Below, piece after piece: positions 41,959 to 51,091 of a stretch of 64,000 bases of DNA. The notes under the pieces were generated by a model. The model saw only the letters and a list, made by a program, of their open reading frames with translations. It was not told the DNA's origin and did no database searches. How positions within the stretch are numbered: position 1 is the first letter of the stretch; every line of letters starts with the position of its first letter. The stretch is from JACQQW01 sp964520655 (GTDB taxonomy: Bacteria; Omnitrophota; Gorgyraeia; Zapsychrales; Fredricksoniimonadaceae), in NCBI GenBank assembly GCA_964520655.1, contig CAZFNI010000011.1, positions 6,800 to 70,799 of the forward strand, written 5' to 3'. The position numbers were made by a program, and so were the translations under genes.

Positions 41959-41962
41959 GAGA
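41946..41962. repeat. 17-bp perfect palindrome before glgB
   Basis: TCTCTTAA-A-TTAAGAGA is an 8-bp inverted repeat around a single central A. It covers the stop codon of the giant gene and ends 8 bp before the -35 of the glgB promoter. The one-base loop makes an RNA hairpin terminator unlikely (no T run follows directly), so a protein-binding operator is more plausible. Confidence 0.6.
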
Positions 41963-41969
41963 AATTTCA

Positions 41970-41997
41970 TTGATGATTCGTTTTTCCTCTATATAAT
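41970..41997 (+). promoter_or_regulatory. Promoter of glgB operon, leaderless arrangement
   Basis: TTGATG (41970-41975) and perfect TATAAT (41992-41997), 16-bp spacing. The -10 ends 6 nt before the glgB ATG (42004), with no ribosome site, so transcription should start at the A of the start codon. Confidence 0.8.
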
Positions 41998-42003
41998 CTA
42001 AAT

Positions 42004-43926
42004 ATGTCTACCTCTACCTCGAAATCTCATGTCATAGCAGCGTCGCATTTTGGTGAACAGGATTCGTATCTATTTAAAGAAGGTAATCATTTCAGGCTTT
42101 ACAATAAGCTGGGAGCCAAACTCACTACGGTCAATGGGCAAGCGGGGGTGTATTTCGCCGTTTGGGCGCCCAACGCGAAATCCGTGTCTGTCATTGGGAA
42201 CTTCAACCATTGGGACCGCCAGCAGCATCCGTTGTTTCCCCGCTGGGATTCCTCCGGCGTATGGGAAGGGTTTATCCCGGGATTAGGCAAGGGCGAACTG
42301 TATAAATATTTCATCACTTCTCATAAAGATTATTATCAGGTCGAAAAACAGGACCCTTTTGCTATTTATAATGAAGTTGCCCCACGGACAGCGTCGGTGG
42401 TCTGGGATTTGGATTACGGCTGGAATGACCATGCCTGGATGAAGGAACGTCACAAGAAGAACGCGCTGGATGCGCCGTATTCGGTGTATGAAATGCATAT
42501 CGGTTCCTGGCGGCGTATCGTCGAGGAGGGGAATCGGTCGTTTAATTACCGCGAATTAGCTGAGCATTTGATCCCGTATCTAAAAGACCTGGGGTTCACG
42601 CATGTGGAATTCCTGCCGGTCATGGAGCATCCATTTTATGGCTCATGGGGTTATCAAACGCTGGGGTATTTCTCAACATCCAGCCGCTGGGGTACACCGC
42701 AGGATTTTATGTATTTGGTCGACCGCCTGCATCAAAACGGTATCGGCGTTATCTTAGATTGGGTCCCGTCCCATTTTCCTGGCGACGAACATGGCTTGGC
42801 ATATTTCGACGGCACGCATCTGTTCGAACATGCCGACCCCAAGAAGGGATATCATCCCGACTGGAACAGCTACATTTTTAATTATGGACGCAATGAAGTG
42901 CGGGAATTCTTGATCTCAAGTGCCATGTTCTGGTGCGACAAGTATCACATTGACGGCCTTCGCGTTGACGCGGTCGCCTCGATGCTCTATCTGGATTATT
43001 CCCGTAAGCAATTTGAATGGATCCCCAATCAGTACGGCGGCCGGGAGAACCTTGACGCGATCTATTTTTTACGCCGTCTAAATGAAAGCGTATATAAAGA
43101 ATACCCGGATATTCAGATGATCGCCGAGGAATCCACCGCTTGGGGCGGGGTGTCCCGCCCGGTCGAGACCGGTGGTTTGGGTTTCGGCATGAAATGGAAC
43201 ATGGGCTGGATGCACGATACATTATTGTACATTTCCAAAGACCCGATCCACCGTAAATACCATCATCATGAATTGACTTTTAGTTTTCTTTACGCTTTTA
43301 CCGAGAACTTTGTCTTGTCGATCTCGCACGATGAGGTGGTGCATGGCAAAGGGGCGCTGGTCAATAAAATGCCAGGCGATGACTGGCAGAAGTTCGCTAA
43401 TTTGAGATTATTATTCGGTTATATGTTCGCGCATCCCGGCAAGAAATTGCTGTTCATGGGCTGCGAGTTCGCCCAGTGGGATGAGTGGCATCACGACAAG
43501 AGCCTCGACTGGCATTTGACGCAGTTCGGCCCTCACCAGGGCATCATGCGCTGGGTCAAAGATCTCAACGCGGTCTATAAAAATGAACCGGCTTTGTTCC
43601 AGAGGGATTTCACCTCGGATGGATTTGAATGGATCGACCTTAACGATTATAATCAAGGGGTGATCAGTTTCATGCGCAGGTCTGCGGATGGCCAGCGCAT
43701 TGTCGCGGTGTGCAATTTTACTCCCATGACATGGTTTGACTATAACATCGGCGTCCCGGCATCAGGTGAGTGGAAAGAAATATTGAACAGCGACGCAGAA
43801 ATATACGGCGGCAGCGGCAAGGGGAATATGGGGATCAAAACAGCGCAGTCGGTCCCGTTTCACGGCAGACCCTATTCGTTATCATTGACCATACCGCCTC
43901 TGGGGATATTATTGTTGAAGCAATAA
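42004..43926 (+). CDS. glgB: 1,4-alpha-glucan branching enzyme
   Basis: GH13 enzyme that makes alpha-1,6 branches in glycogen. The 640-residue protein has a CBM48 domain (~35-120, YFAVWAPNAKSVSVIGNFNHWD) and a TIM barrel with nucleophile Asp in IDGLRVDAV, acid/base Glu in MIAEESTAW and transition-state Asp in SISHDEVVHG, followed by a C-terminal beta domain. The extra N1 domain of long GlgBs is absent. It is the first gene of glgB / winged-helix / GH57 / malQ, all closely spaced, and is expressed from the leaderless-type promoter at 41970-41997. Confidence 0.96.
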   Translation: MSTSTSKSHVIAASHFGEQDSYLFKEGNHFRLYNKLGAKLTTVNGQAGVYFAVWAPNAKSVSVIGNFNHWDRQQHPLFPRWDSSGVWEGFIPGLGKGELYKYFITSHKDYYQVEKQDPFAIYNEVAPRTASVVWDLDYGWNDHAWMKERHKKNALDAPYSVYEMHIGSWRRIVEEGNRSFNYRELAEHLIPYLKDLGFTHVEFLPVMEHPFYGSWGYQTLGYFSTSSRWGTPQDFMYLVDRLHQNGIGVILDWVPSHFPGDEHGLAYFDGTHLFEHADPKKGYHPDWNSYIFNYGRNEVREFLISSAMFWCDKYHIDGLRVDAVASMLYLDYSRKQFEWIPNQYGGRENLDAIYFLRRLNESVYKEYPDIQMIAEESTAWGGVSRPVETGGLGFGMKWNMGWMHDTLLYISKDPIHRKYHHHELTFSFLYAFTENFVLSISHDEVVHGKGALVNKMPGDDWQKFANLRLLFGYMFAHPGKKLLFMGCEFAQWDEWHHDKSLDWHLTQFGPHQGIMRWVKDLNAVYKNEPALFQRDFTSDGFEWIDLNDYNQGVISFMRRSADGQRIVAVCNFTPMTWFDYNIGVPASGEWKEILNSDAEIYGGSGKGNMGIKTAQSVPFHGRPYSLSLTIPPLGILLLKQ

Positions 43927-43941
43927 ACAAAGGAGCTGGTT

Positions 43942-44238
43942 ATGAAAGAAAAAGTCATTGAAGCAGCAGGGAAAACGTGGAAGTATTTGGGGCAGAACGG
44001 TGAGACCAATGTTATTGCCTTGTCTAAGTCGTTGTCGGAGAAACCGGAAGTGGTCATGCAGGCTGTAGGCTGGCTGGCCCGCGAGGACAAGATCCATTAT
44101 TCGGTCAAGAACCGCCGTACATTTGTGTCTCTTGTCGAGAATGAAGTGCGCGCGTTCAATGCCCAGATGTACCATATGGATCAGCAGATCGTCAGCCCCG
44201 CGAGCAGCGTCTCGAGGAAAGCGAAAGTCAAGAAATGA
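43942..44238 (+). CDS. DUF2582-like winged-helix protein
   Basis: A 98-residue protein whose first ~65 residues form a winged helix-turn-helix (KTWKYLGQNGETNVIALSKSLSEKPEVVMQAVGWLAREDKIHY in outline) of the DUF2582 type; the C-terminal ~30 residues are polar and end in basic KAKVKK. AAAGGAG lies 6 nt before the ATG. It is embedded between glgB and the GH57 gene, overlapping the latter by 4 nt, so a role in sensing or regulating glycogen genes is plausible. DNA binding has not been shown for the family, to my knowledge. Confidence 0.83.
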   Translation: MKEKVIEAAGKTWKYLGQNGETNVIALSKSLSEKPEVVMQAVGWLAREDKIHYSVKNRRTFVSLVENEVRAFNAQMYHMDQQIVSPASSVSRKAKVKK

Positions 44239-46679
44239 ACAAGTTTGTCTGTGTGCACGGACATTTTTATCAGCCTCCCAGGGAGAACCCGTGGCTGGAA
44301 GAAGTGGAGCTGCAGGATTCCGCTTTTCCCTACCATGACTGGAATGAACGGGTCACGGCCGAATGTTATGCCCGCAATGCCGACGCCCGCATTTTAGATG
44401 TACACCACCGCATCGTTGATATTGTCAATAATTATTCCAGGATCAGTTTTAATTTCGGCCCGACGCTATTATATTGGATGAAGCACAAGTCCCCGGTGAC
44501 GTACGCCGCCATTTTGGAAGCGGACAAGCAAAGTCAGAAGAATTTCGGCGGACATGGGTCCGCCATGGCTCAGGTCTATAATCATATCATCATGCCGCTG
44601 GCCAATTCCCGCGACAAGCGGACCCAGATCATCTGGGGCTTAAGGGATTTTGAAAGCCGTTTTAAGCGTAAGGCTGAGGGGATGTGGCTGGGGGAGACCG
44701 CTGTTGATCTTCAGACGCTGGACATCATGGCGGAGTTTGGTGTTAAGTTCACTGTGCTGGCGCCGCATCAGGCCAAACGGTTTAAGGCCAAGAAAGGCGA
44801 CACGGCCTGGCATCTGGTCAATGGGCATCAGATCGACACCCACGTGGCCTATGAATGTGCTCTTCCGTCGGGACGCAGCATCTGCATCTTTTTTTACAAT
44901 GGTCCCATCGCTCAAGGGGTCGCGTTTGAGGGATTGCTGAATAATGGTGAATACTTTGCGGAACGCCTGGTGCGGGATTTTAATGTTAAGGACGACCAGC
45001 CGCAATTGTCGCATATTGCGACCGACGGAGAGACCTATGGCCATCACCATAAGTTCGGCGATATGGCGCTGGCTTACTGTCTGCACTATATCGAAACCCA
45101 GCATTTGGCGCGATTGACCGTCTATGGAGAATTCTTGGAGAAATTCCCGCCTCAGCACGACGTTGAGATCATCGAGAATTCATCCTGGAGCTGCGCTCAC
45201 GGGGTTGAACGCTGGCGTTCTAACTGCGGGTGTTCAACCGGAGGCGGGGTCGGCTGGCATCAGCAATGGCGCGCGCCGCTAAGAGAGTCCTTGGATTGGC
45301 TGAGGGACCAAATGATATCCGCTTTTGAAGAGCATTCCCGGGAATTTACGAGCTCTCCCTGGGGGATGCGCGATGATTATATCGATCTGGTCATGGACCA
45401 GAGCCAGCAGGCCCAGGAGATCTTCATCAAGAAACACGTTTCGCGCGAGTTGACGGAACAAGAAAAGATCAAATTATTGAAATTGCTGGCCATGCAGTTC
45501 AATGCCATGCTGATGTATACCTCCTGCGGCTGGTTCTTTAACGACATTTCCGGTATCGAGACCATACAGATCCTTAATTACGCTGCCAGGGCGATACAGC
45601 TGGCCAAAGAAACAACAGGTCAGGACCTGGAACCTGGATTTTTGCTGCTGCTTGAAAAAGCGCCCAGCAATATCCCCGATCTAAAAGACGGGCGGCAGGT
45701 GTATGTCCAGTTCGTGGCGCCCATGGTCGTTGATCTGCTGCGCGTCGGGGCGCATTATGCGGTGAGTTCGCTGTTCCAGGATTATCCTTTGAAGGCCCAG
45801 ATGTATGCCTATACGGTCGAGCGTGACAAATATATGCTCAAGGAATCGGGTAGGCTCAAGCTTGCGATCGGTTCAGCCACGGTCTATTCCAATTTCACCA
45901 GGGAGAAAGTGGCCATCCAATTCGTCGTGCTTCATTTGGGGGACCATAATTTTATTGGTGGTGTGGACCATCTCAAACAAGATGATTTTTTACTGATGCA
46001 GGGAAAAGTTTTTGCGGCATTCGCACAAAGCAATATCCCTGAGACCATTGCCCAGATCAATCGGTATTTCAGTTCCAATAATTATTCCTTGTGGTATTTG
46101 TTCAAGCAGGAACAGCAGAATATTTTAAATCAGGTCTTGCGTTCCACGATGAATGATATTGAGAACAGTTTTCGGCAGATCTACGAGCACCATTATCCGC
46201 TCATGCATATCAAGAATGATGTGCGCCTGCCGCTGCCCAGGATGTTGACGACGGTCGTGGAATTTGTCCTGCAAAGGGATCTATCCGATGTTCTGGAGGC
46301 CAAAGACCTGGATATGGACAAGCTTCGGTCTCTTGTTGAAGAGATGAAGCGCTGGTCATTTAAAAGGGACCAGTCCAATCTGTCATTTGTGGCCAGCAAT
46401 TGCCTAAATACGCTGATGGCCCGTTTAAAGGATCATCCGGAGAATATCATTTTGATGGAACAGATCACGCAAAGCCTGGAAATGCTGATGACCCTTTCGC
46501 TGGATCTGGAGTTATGGGAAGCTCAGAACCATTTTTTTGCGTTGAACAAATCCATTTATGAGGATATTGTTTCCCAAAGTGAGCTTGATCCGCTAGCCAT
46601 GCAATGGGTCAAGACATTCAGGCGTTTGGGCGAACTTTTGATGGTATATGTTAAAACGCCCGTGACAAAGGGGGCTTGA
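44235..46679 (+). CDS. GH57 glycoside hydrolase with DUF3536 domain
   Basis: An 814-residue alpha-glucan enzyme. The GH57 barrel (~1-310) opens with CVHGHFYQPPRENPW; the likely nucleophile Glu is in GMWLGETAVD and the acid/base Asp in HIATDGETYGHHH. The DUF3536 region follows (~320-800). Relatives are annotated as alpha-amylase, 4-alpha-glucanotransferase or branching enzyme, so the exact activity is open. No signal peptide, so it is cytosolic, working on stored glycogen with GlgB and MalQ. The stop overlaps the malQ ATG. Confidence 0.9.
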   Translation: MNKFVCVHGHFYQPPRENPWLEEVELQDSAFPYHDWNERVTAECYARNADARILDVHHRIVDIVNNYSRISFNFGPTLLYWMKHKSPVTYAAILEADKQSQKNFGGHGSAMAQVYNHIIMPLANSRDKRTQIIWGLRDFESRFKRKAEGMWLGETAVDLQTLDIMAEFGVKFTVLAPHQAKRFKAKKGDTAWHLVNGHQIDTHVAYECALPSGRSICIFFYNGPIAQGVAFEGLLNNGEYFAERLVRDFNVKDDQPQLSHIATDGETYGHHHKFGDMALAYCLHYIETQHLARLTVYGEFLEKFPPQHDVEIIENSSWSCAHGVERWRSNCGCSTGGGVGWHQQWRAPLRESLDWLRDQMISAFEEHSREFTSSPWGMRDDYIDLVMDQSQQAQEIFIKKHVSRELTEQEKIKLLKLLAMQFNAMLMYTSCGWFFNDISGIETIQILNYAARAIQLAKETTGQDLEPGFLLLLEKAPSNIPDLKDGRQVYVQFVAPMVVDLLRVGAHYAVSSLFQDYPLKAQMYAYTVERDKYMLKESGRLKLAIGSATVYSNFTREKVAIQFVVLHLGDHNFIGGVDHLKQDDFLLMQGKVFAAFAQSNIPETIAQINRYFSSNNYSLWYLFKQEQQNILNQVLRSTMNDIENSFRQIYEHHYPLMHIKNDVRLPLPRMLTTVVEFVLQRDLSDVLEAKDLDMDKLRSLVEEMKRWSFKRDQSNLSFVASNCLNTLMARLKDHPENIILMEQITQSLEMLMTLSLDLELWEAQNHFFALNKSIYEDIVSQSELDPLAMQWVKTFRRLGELLMVYVKTPVTKGA

Positions 46680-48175
46680 TGGGCAATAGCGGCATTCTTT
46701 TGCACATATCTTCTTTACCTTCTGCCTACGGTATTGGTGACCTTGGGCCCCAGGCGTTCGCGTTCGTTGATTTTTTAGAAGGGGCTGCGCAGCAGTATTG
46801 GCAGGTGCTGCCGGTCAATCCGACGGACGGCATTAACGCGCATTCACCATACAGTTGCTCGTCGGCTTTTGCCGGGAATCCTTTGTTGATAAGTCCGCAG
46901 GTGATGGTCATTGATGGTTTGTTGACATTAAAGGATCTTGCCACGGTTCCGGCATTTTCTAAAACCCAGATCGATTATGATGCTGTCCGTGCTTATAAAG
47001 ATGGCCTTTTGCATACGGCCTACGCGCGTTGGTCCAGGGACAAGAGCCGCCATGATGCGTACCAGATCTTTTGCAAAGCTCAAGGCTTCTGGCTGGATGA
47101 TTACGCCGTGTTTACGGCTGCTAAAAAAGTCTACAATGGGCAGTGCTGGCGGCAGTGGCCGCGTGCGTTGCGGGACAGGGATACCGGTGCTGTCCGTCGA
47201 TTTTGTAAAACCCATGATAATGCTGTCGAAGAAGTAAAATTCATCCAATTCGTTTTTTTCAGCCAGTGGGAGAGGCTTACGGCCTACGCGCATGAACATA
47301 ATGTCAAGATCATCGGGGATATCCCGATCTACGTTAATTTTGACAGCGCCGATGTGTGGTGCCATCGGCAATATTTTAAATTGAATGAATCCGGTGATCT
47401 AAAATTTGTCAGCGGTTGTCCGCCGGATTATTTCAGCAAGACAGGTCAGCGCTGGGGTAATCCCGTGTATGACTGGACCGCGCTTAAGAAGAATAAGTAT
47501 TCCTGGTGGGTCAAACGCGTGGCCCATAATCTGAATTTATTCGACTGTTTACGCATTGACCATTTCCGTGGTTTTGAGTCTTTTTGGCAGATCCCGGCCC
47601 AGGAAAAGCTTGCGGTGTTCGGCAAATGGGTCAAAGCGCCGGGGAAGGATTTTTTTGGTGTTTTGAGCAAGCAGTTTAACGATATTCCGATCATTGCTGA
47701 GGACTTGGGCGAGATCACCCCGGAGGTGGTTGCGTTGATGAAGCAATTCGGTTTCCCCGGGATGAGGGTTTTGTTGTTCGGTTTTGGCGGCGATCCAAAG
47801 ACCAATCCTCATGTCCCGGCGAATTACGGCGTCAATTGTGTGGCCTATACGGGTACCCACGATAATAATACGATCGTGGGCTGGGTGCAGCATGAAGCCA
47901 AACCATTTGAATTAAACGCTCTTAAGCGTATATTGAAGGTCCAGAAGATCGCATTGAAGCAGGTCCATTGGCAGATGATCGATGCGCTGATGGCGTCCCG
48001 CGCCAGGACAGTGATCATCCCGCTGGTTGACGTGTTAGGATTGGGACAGGATGCGCGCATGAATCTTCCGTCGACGACAGTGCGCAACTGGAAATGGCGG
48101 TTTAAACGGCAGGATCTGACAGTTAAGGTTTTAAAGCGGTTACTTAAATCAACGCAGAAATATCAGAGGGGATAA
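46679..48175 (+). CDS. malQ: 4-alpha-glucanotransferase (amylomaltase)
   Basis: GH77 enzyme that disproportionates maltodextrins. The 498-residue protein begins MGNSGILLHISSLPSAYGIGDLG and contains the GH77 signatures: nucleophile Asp in CLRIDHFRGFESFW, Glu in IIAEDLGEITPEV and Asp in YTGTHDNNTIVGW. I use ATG 46679 (TGATG overlap with the GH57 stop) rather than TTG 46676. With the ROK kinase upstream it would connect glycogen breakdown to glycolysis. Confidence 0.96.
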   Translation: MGNSGILLHISSLPSAYGIGDLGPQAFAFVDFLEGAAQQYWQVLPVNPTDGINAHSPYSCSSAFAGNPLLISPQVMVIDGLLTLKDLATVPAFSKTQIDYDAVRAYKDGLLHTAYARWSRDKSRHDAYQIFCKAQGFWLDDYAVFTAAKKVYNGQCWRQWPRALRDRDTGAVRRFCKTHDNAVEEVKFIQFVFFSQWERLTAYAHEHNVKIIGDIPIYVNFDSADVWCHRQYFKLNESGDLKFVSGCPPDYFSKTGQRWGNPVYDWTALKKNKYSWWVKRVAHNLNLFDCLRIDHFRGFESFWQIPAQEKLAVFGKWVKAPGKDFFGVLSKQFNDIPIIAEDLGEITPEVVALMKQFGFPGMRVLLFGFGGDPKTNPHVPANYGVNCVAYTGTHDNNTIVGWVQHEAKPFELNALKRILKVQKIALKQVHWQMIDALMASRARTVIIPLVDVLGLGQDARMNLPSTTVRNWKWRFKRQDLTVKVLKRLLKSTQKYQRG

Positions 48176-48177
48176 GT

Positions 48178-48792
48178 ATGAGCAAACAAAAATGGACAAT
48201 CCTAATTATTGTCGCGGTGGTTGCCGTGATCGTTATTATAAAATATGTAGCCACGATGTCGCCTGTCAAGATCGATTCCAACGCGGCCCGTACGGAAGGT
48301 CCGGCGGATGCGAAAGTCCAGATCGTCGAATTTGTTGATTTTCAATGCCCCTCCTGTGCCAATGGATTCAAGATCTTAAAGAATTATATGGCCAAATACC
48401 CTAAGGACATCCGGGTACAGATGAAATATTTCCCGTTGTATAAGATCCACGCGCATGCCAAACGGTCGGTGTTGTATAGTGAATGCGCGGCCCGTCAGGG
48501 AAAATTCTGGCCGTTCGTGGATAAGTTGTTTGAACGGCAGGCGCAGTGGGCACCGATGATCAATGTGGAGGCTGCGTACACGGATATCGCCAGGGAGAGC
48601 CATTTAGACCTGGGTGCTCTGACAGTTTGTTTGAATGCGGAGGAGACGATCGCTCCCATCGAGCAAGACAGGCAAATGGGCACGACATTAAGCGTGGCGT
48701 CAACTCCGACGTATTTTATCAACAATAAAATGGTGGTTGGGGCAAAATCGCTCCAGGATGAACTTAACACGTTATTCCCTGAGGGGAAATAA
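48178..48792 (+). CDS. DsbA-family thioredoxin-like protein, membrane anchored
   Basis: A 204-residue protein with an uncleaved N-terminal helix (~8-26) and a periplasmic DsbA-like fold (~40-200). The active site is C57-P-S-C60 and the cis-proline loop is VASTPTYFINN. The inserted helical domain holds two further Cys (YSECAARQG and LTVCLNAEE). It would oxidise, reduce or isomerise disulfides in exported proteins. It starts 2 nt after malQ stops but belongs functionally with the MauE-like gene behind it. Confidence 0.92.
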   Translation: MSKQKWTILIIVAVVAVIVIIKYVATMSPVKIDSNAARTEGPADAKVQIVEFVDFQCPSCANGFKILKNYMAKYPKDIRVQMKYFPLYKIHAHAKRSVLYSECAARQGKFWPFVDKLFERQAQWAPMINVEAAYTDIARESHLDLGALTVCLNAEETIAPIEQDRQMGTTLSVASTPTYFINNKMVVGAKSLQDELNTLFPEGK

Positions 48793-48793
48793 G

Positions 48794-49228
48794 ATGTTCG
48801 TAGTGCTGCGCATTCTGATCGGCATGGTATTGTTGGTCTCTGGTGTGGAAAAAACGATAAGTCCGTACCAGAATTTCCTCTATGTGATCCAGGCCTATCA
48901 AATGCTTCCGGGATGGTTGGAAAGCGTTGTCGCTGTCGTTCTTCCTTGGGTGGAATTATTGGTTGGATTGTTTTTGGTGGTCGGGTTATGGCTGCCGCTG
49001 ATGTTAAATGCAGCGCTTGTGATCTTTGCGATGTTCATCGTTGTCGTTGGTCAGGCATTACTGCGCGGCCTTCCGATCGATCAATGCGGATGTTTTGGCA
49101 ACAGCATCCATATAGCCCCAAGGGTTATCATTATTTTTGACAGCGTGACGCTGTTATTGACGTATTGGTTGATCCGCAAGCTCGAGAGAACATCGTTCTT
49201 CAGCGTTGATGGATATTTCCGCAAATGA
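48794..49228 (+). CDS. MauE/DoxX-like membrane protein
   Basis: A 144-residue protein with four transmembrane helices, matching the DoxX/MauE superfamily (LRILIGMVLLVSGVEKTISPYQNF; PWVELLVGLFLVVGLWLPL). A periplasm-side loop carries DQCGCFGNS, a Cys-Gly-Cys pair. MauE works with the thioredoxin-like MauD in disulfide formation of methylamine dehydrogenase, so pairing with the DsbA-like gene 1 nt upstream suggests a membrane electron relay for it. ATG 48794 is taken as start; the longer frame from 48737 lies in the dsbA-like gene. Confidence 0.87.
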   Translation: MFVVLRILIGMVLLVSGVEKTISPYQNFLYVIQAYQMLPGWLESVVAVVLPWVELLVGLFLVVGLWLPLMLNAALVIFAMFIVVVGQALLRGLPIDQCGCFGNSIHIAPRVIIIFDSVTLLLTYWLIRKLERTSFFSVDGYFRK

Positions 49229-50661
49229 AGATCTGTAAGATCGTTTTGGCTATTTTGGTCGCGACCCAAGCGACATGTTTGGCTGGCCTGCCAGTCAAAC
49301 AGCCCAATGTTGCCGGCGGGTTCTATCCTGCTGATCCCCAGGAATTAAACCGTATGATCGACGGGTACATTTCTCAGGCCTCTGACGAGGTGGGGGATGA
49401 TCATGTGGATATTGCCATCAGTCCCCATGCCGGTTATGTGTATTCTGGTCCCGTCGCGGGGCATCTTTTCAAAGGACTGGCTAAAACGCAATACAAAACG
49501 GTTGTTGTTCTGGCGCCAAGCCATTTTCTGCCATTTAACGGGATCGCTGTCTGGGCCGAGGGTTCATTTAGAACGCCGTTAGGAGACCTTTCTGTAGATG
49601 AGGAATTTGCTGCAGGCTTAAAACAAAAGACGTCGGTGTTGCAGGACCTTCCGGAAGTATTTGATAAAGAACATGCTTTGGAGGTTCAGCTTCCGTTCAT
49701 TATGAAAACATTTCCGCAGGCAAAGATCGTGCCGTTGATCCTGGGAGAGGCAGATCTGCTGCAATGTCAAAAGCTTGCTGCGGCTTTAAACGAGCAGATC
49801 AAAGATCGTCGGGATGTTCTTGTTCTTATATCTTCGGATTTTTCTCATTATTTACCTTATGATGAAAATAATGCCCGTGACGAGCGGACATTAAAAGCTA
49901 TTCAGAATGAAGATATAGAAAGTTTTTGGAAGGGTAATCTCTCCAGGGAGATGGAGATGTGCGGTTTTATTCCTGCGACTGTTGGGCTGATGTTGGCTAA
50001 GTTAAGAGGGCTTAGTACGGTTAAGATCTTAAAACGTGAGAATTCTGGAGATACTGCCAAAGATAAATCCAGGGTCGTTGGGTATGCGGCGGTGGTCTTT
50101 TTGAAACCTCAGGGGTTGACGCAGGGGCAGAAAAAGGAATTGTTGGGGTTGGCTAGAAGGTCCTTAGAGGATTTTGTCAGGACGGGCCGTACATTTGCAG
50201 CAGAAGCTAACGATGCCCGTTTAAATGAGATCCAGGGAGCTTTTGTGACGCTGACAAAGTCTGGACAATTACGCGGATGTATTGGTAATATAATAGGACA
50301 AAAGGCGCTGTCTCAGACAGTGGTGGATATGGCCAAGGCCGCGGCTTCTGAAGATCCGCGGTTTACGCCGGTTTTGCCTAATGAGTTAAAGTACATCCAT
50401 GTTGAGGTGTCTGTATTAAGCGTTCCTCAAAGAGTTGATGATATCGATCAGATAAAGCTGGGACGAGACGGAGTGATCATATCGTCAGCAGATGGGCATC
50501 AGGGGGTTTTTCTGCCGCAGGTCGCCTCCGAAACAGGGTGGGACAAAGAGAAATTCTTAAGCGAGTTGTGTGTGCAAAAAGCTGGACTGGATGAGTCGTG
50601 TTATAAAGATCCCCGTGTTTCCAAGTATGTCTTTACGGCGGAGGTTTTTGGTGAGGAATAA
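49225..50661 (+). CDS. Exported MEMO-AMMECR1 fusion (AmrB-AmrA)
   Basis: A 478-residue protein: a signal peptide (MKICKIVLAILVATQATCLAG), a MEMO1/AmrB domain (~25-295; GGFYPADPQELNRMID, ISPHAGYVYSGPVAGHLFKGL, APSHFLPFNGIAVW, ISSDFSHYLPYD) and an AMMECR1/AmrA domain (~305-475; GAFVTLTKSGQLRGCIGNI). The MEMO metal-type residues (H in SPHAG, D and H in SSDFSHY) are kept. These domains belong to the AmmeMemoRadiSam system, whose radical SAM partner is absent here. Fusions are known; export is notable because the eukaryotic relatives are cytosolic. LRGCIG is the AMMECR1 hallmark. It overlaps the MauE-like gene by 4 nt. Confidence 0.9.
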   Translation: MKICKIVLAILVATQATCLAGLPVKQPNVAGGFYPADPQELNRMIDGYISQASDEVGDDHVDIAISPHAGYVYSGPVAGHLFKGLAKTQYKTVVVLAPSHFLPFNGIAVWAEGSFRTPLGDLSVDEEFAAGLKQKTSVLQDLPEVFDKEHALEVQLPFIMKTFPQAKIVPLILGEADLLQCQKLAAALNEQIKDRRDVLVLISSDFSHYLPYDENNARDERTLKAIQNEDIESFWKGNLSREMEMCGFIPATVGLMLAKLRGLSTVKILKRENSGDTAKDKSRVVGYAAVVFLKPQGLTQGQKKELLGLARRSLEDFVRTGRTFAAEANDARLNEIQGAFVTLTKSGQLRGCIGNIIGQKALSQTVVDMAKAAASEDPRFTPVLPNELKYIHVEVSVLSVPQRVDDIDQIKLGRDGVIISSADGHQGVFLPQVASETGWDKEKFLSELCVQKAGLDESCYKDPRVSKYVFTAEVFGEE

Positions 50662-51091
50662 ACTGATCACAGTGTTCGTGATGATCTGGCTTGCGGTATT
50701 TCATTATGAATCGTGCCGCGCAGCGTTCTTAGATCCTTTGTTCCATCAAAAGCTGCCCAAGGTCAAATTCCTTTTTCCACCAGCCGGCTGGATCATGTTC
50801 TATGCGGTCGGGGACAATTACGGGTATACGGAGGTCTATGGTATCAAGGATGGCCGTACGCAGTTGATCGACCCGCATGATATCTTACAGGTCCGGCCGA
50901 TCGGATATGACAATATCCACCGCAATGCCCTGGTGCTGGTCTTAGATGAACGGATGCGCGTACCATTTTGCGGTTTTTTAAAACATAAGTTCCCATACTT
51001 TGACGGGTTCTGGGTCATGTATGCGAATTATCCCTCGGTAACCAAAGAGCCTTTACGGAAAGAACAAGGGTTGGTCTATGAGTGTCGTTAA
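50651..51091 (+). CDS. Small exported hypothetical protein
   Basis: A 146-residue protein with an N-terminal signal peptide or anchor (MRNKLITVFVMIWLAVFHYESCRA) and a compact, aromatic-rich mature part (FPPAGWIMFYAVGDNYGYTEVYGIKDGR). I do not recognise it as a named family. GTG 50651 is chosen because GGAGG (50640-50644) is 6 nt upstream and the signal peptide begins there. It overlaps both the AMMECR1 end (11 nt) and the HTTM-DCC1 start (14 nt). Such small exported partners are often found next to HTTM proteins. Confidence 0.75.
   Translation: MRNKLITVFVMIWLAVFHYESCRAAFLDPLFHQKLPKVKFLFPPAGWIMFYAVGDNYGYTEVYGIKDGRTQLIDPHDILQVRPIGYDNIHRNALVLVLDERMRVPFCGFLKHKFPYFDGFWVMYANYPSVTKEPLRKEQGLVYECR

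Noticed and set aside
41946..41990. Terminator between the giant gene and glgB
   Set aside because: The palindrome has a one-base centre and no T run directly after it; the T-rich stretch at 41979-41985 is too far away.
42050..42286. Small + frame overlapping the glgB N terminus
   Set aside because: Out-of-frame shadow of the CBM48 domain coding region.
44640..45158. 172-codon minus-strand frame in the GH57 gene
   Set aside because: Antisense to catalytic GH57 motifs; no supporting signals.
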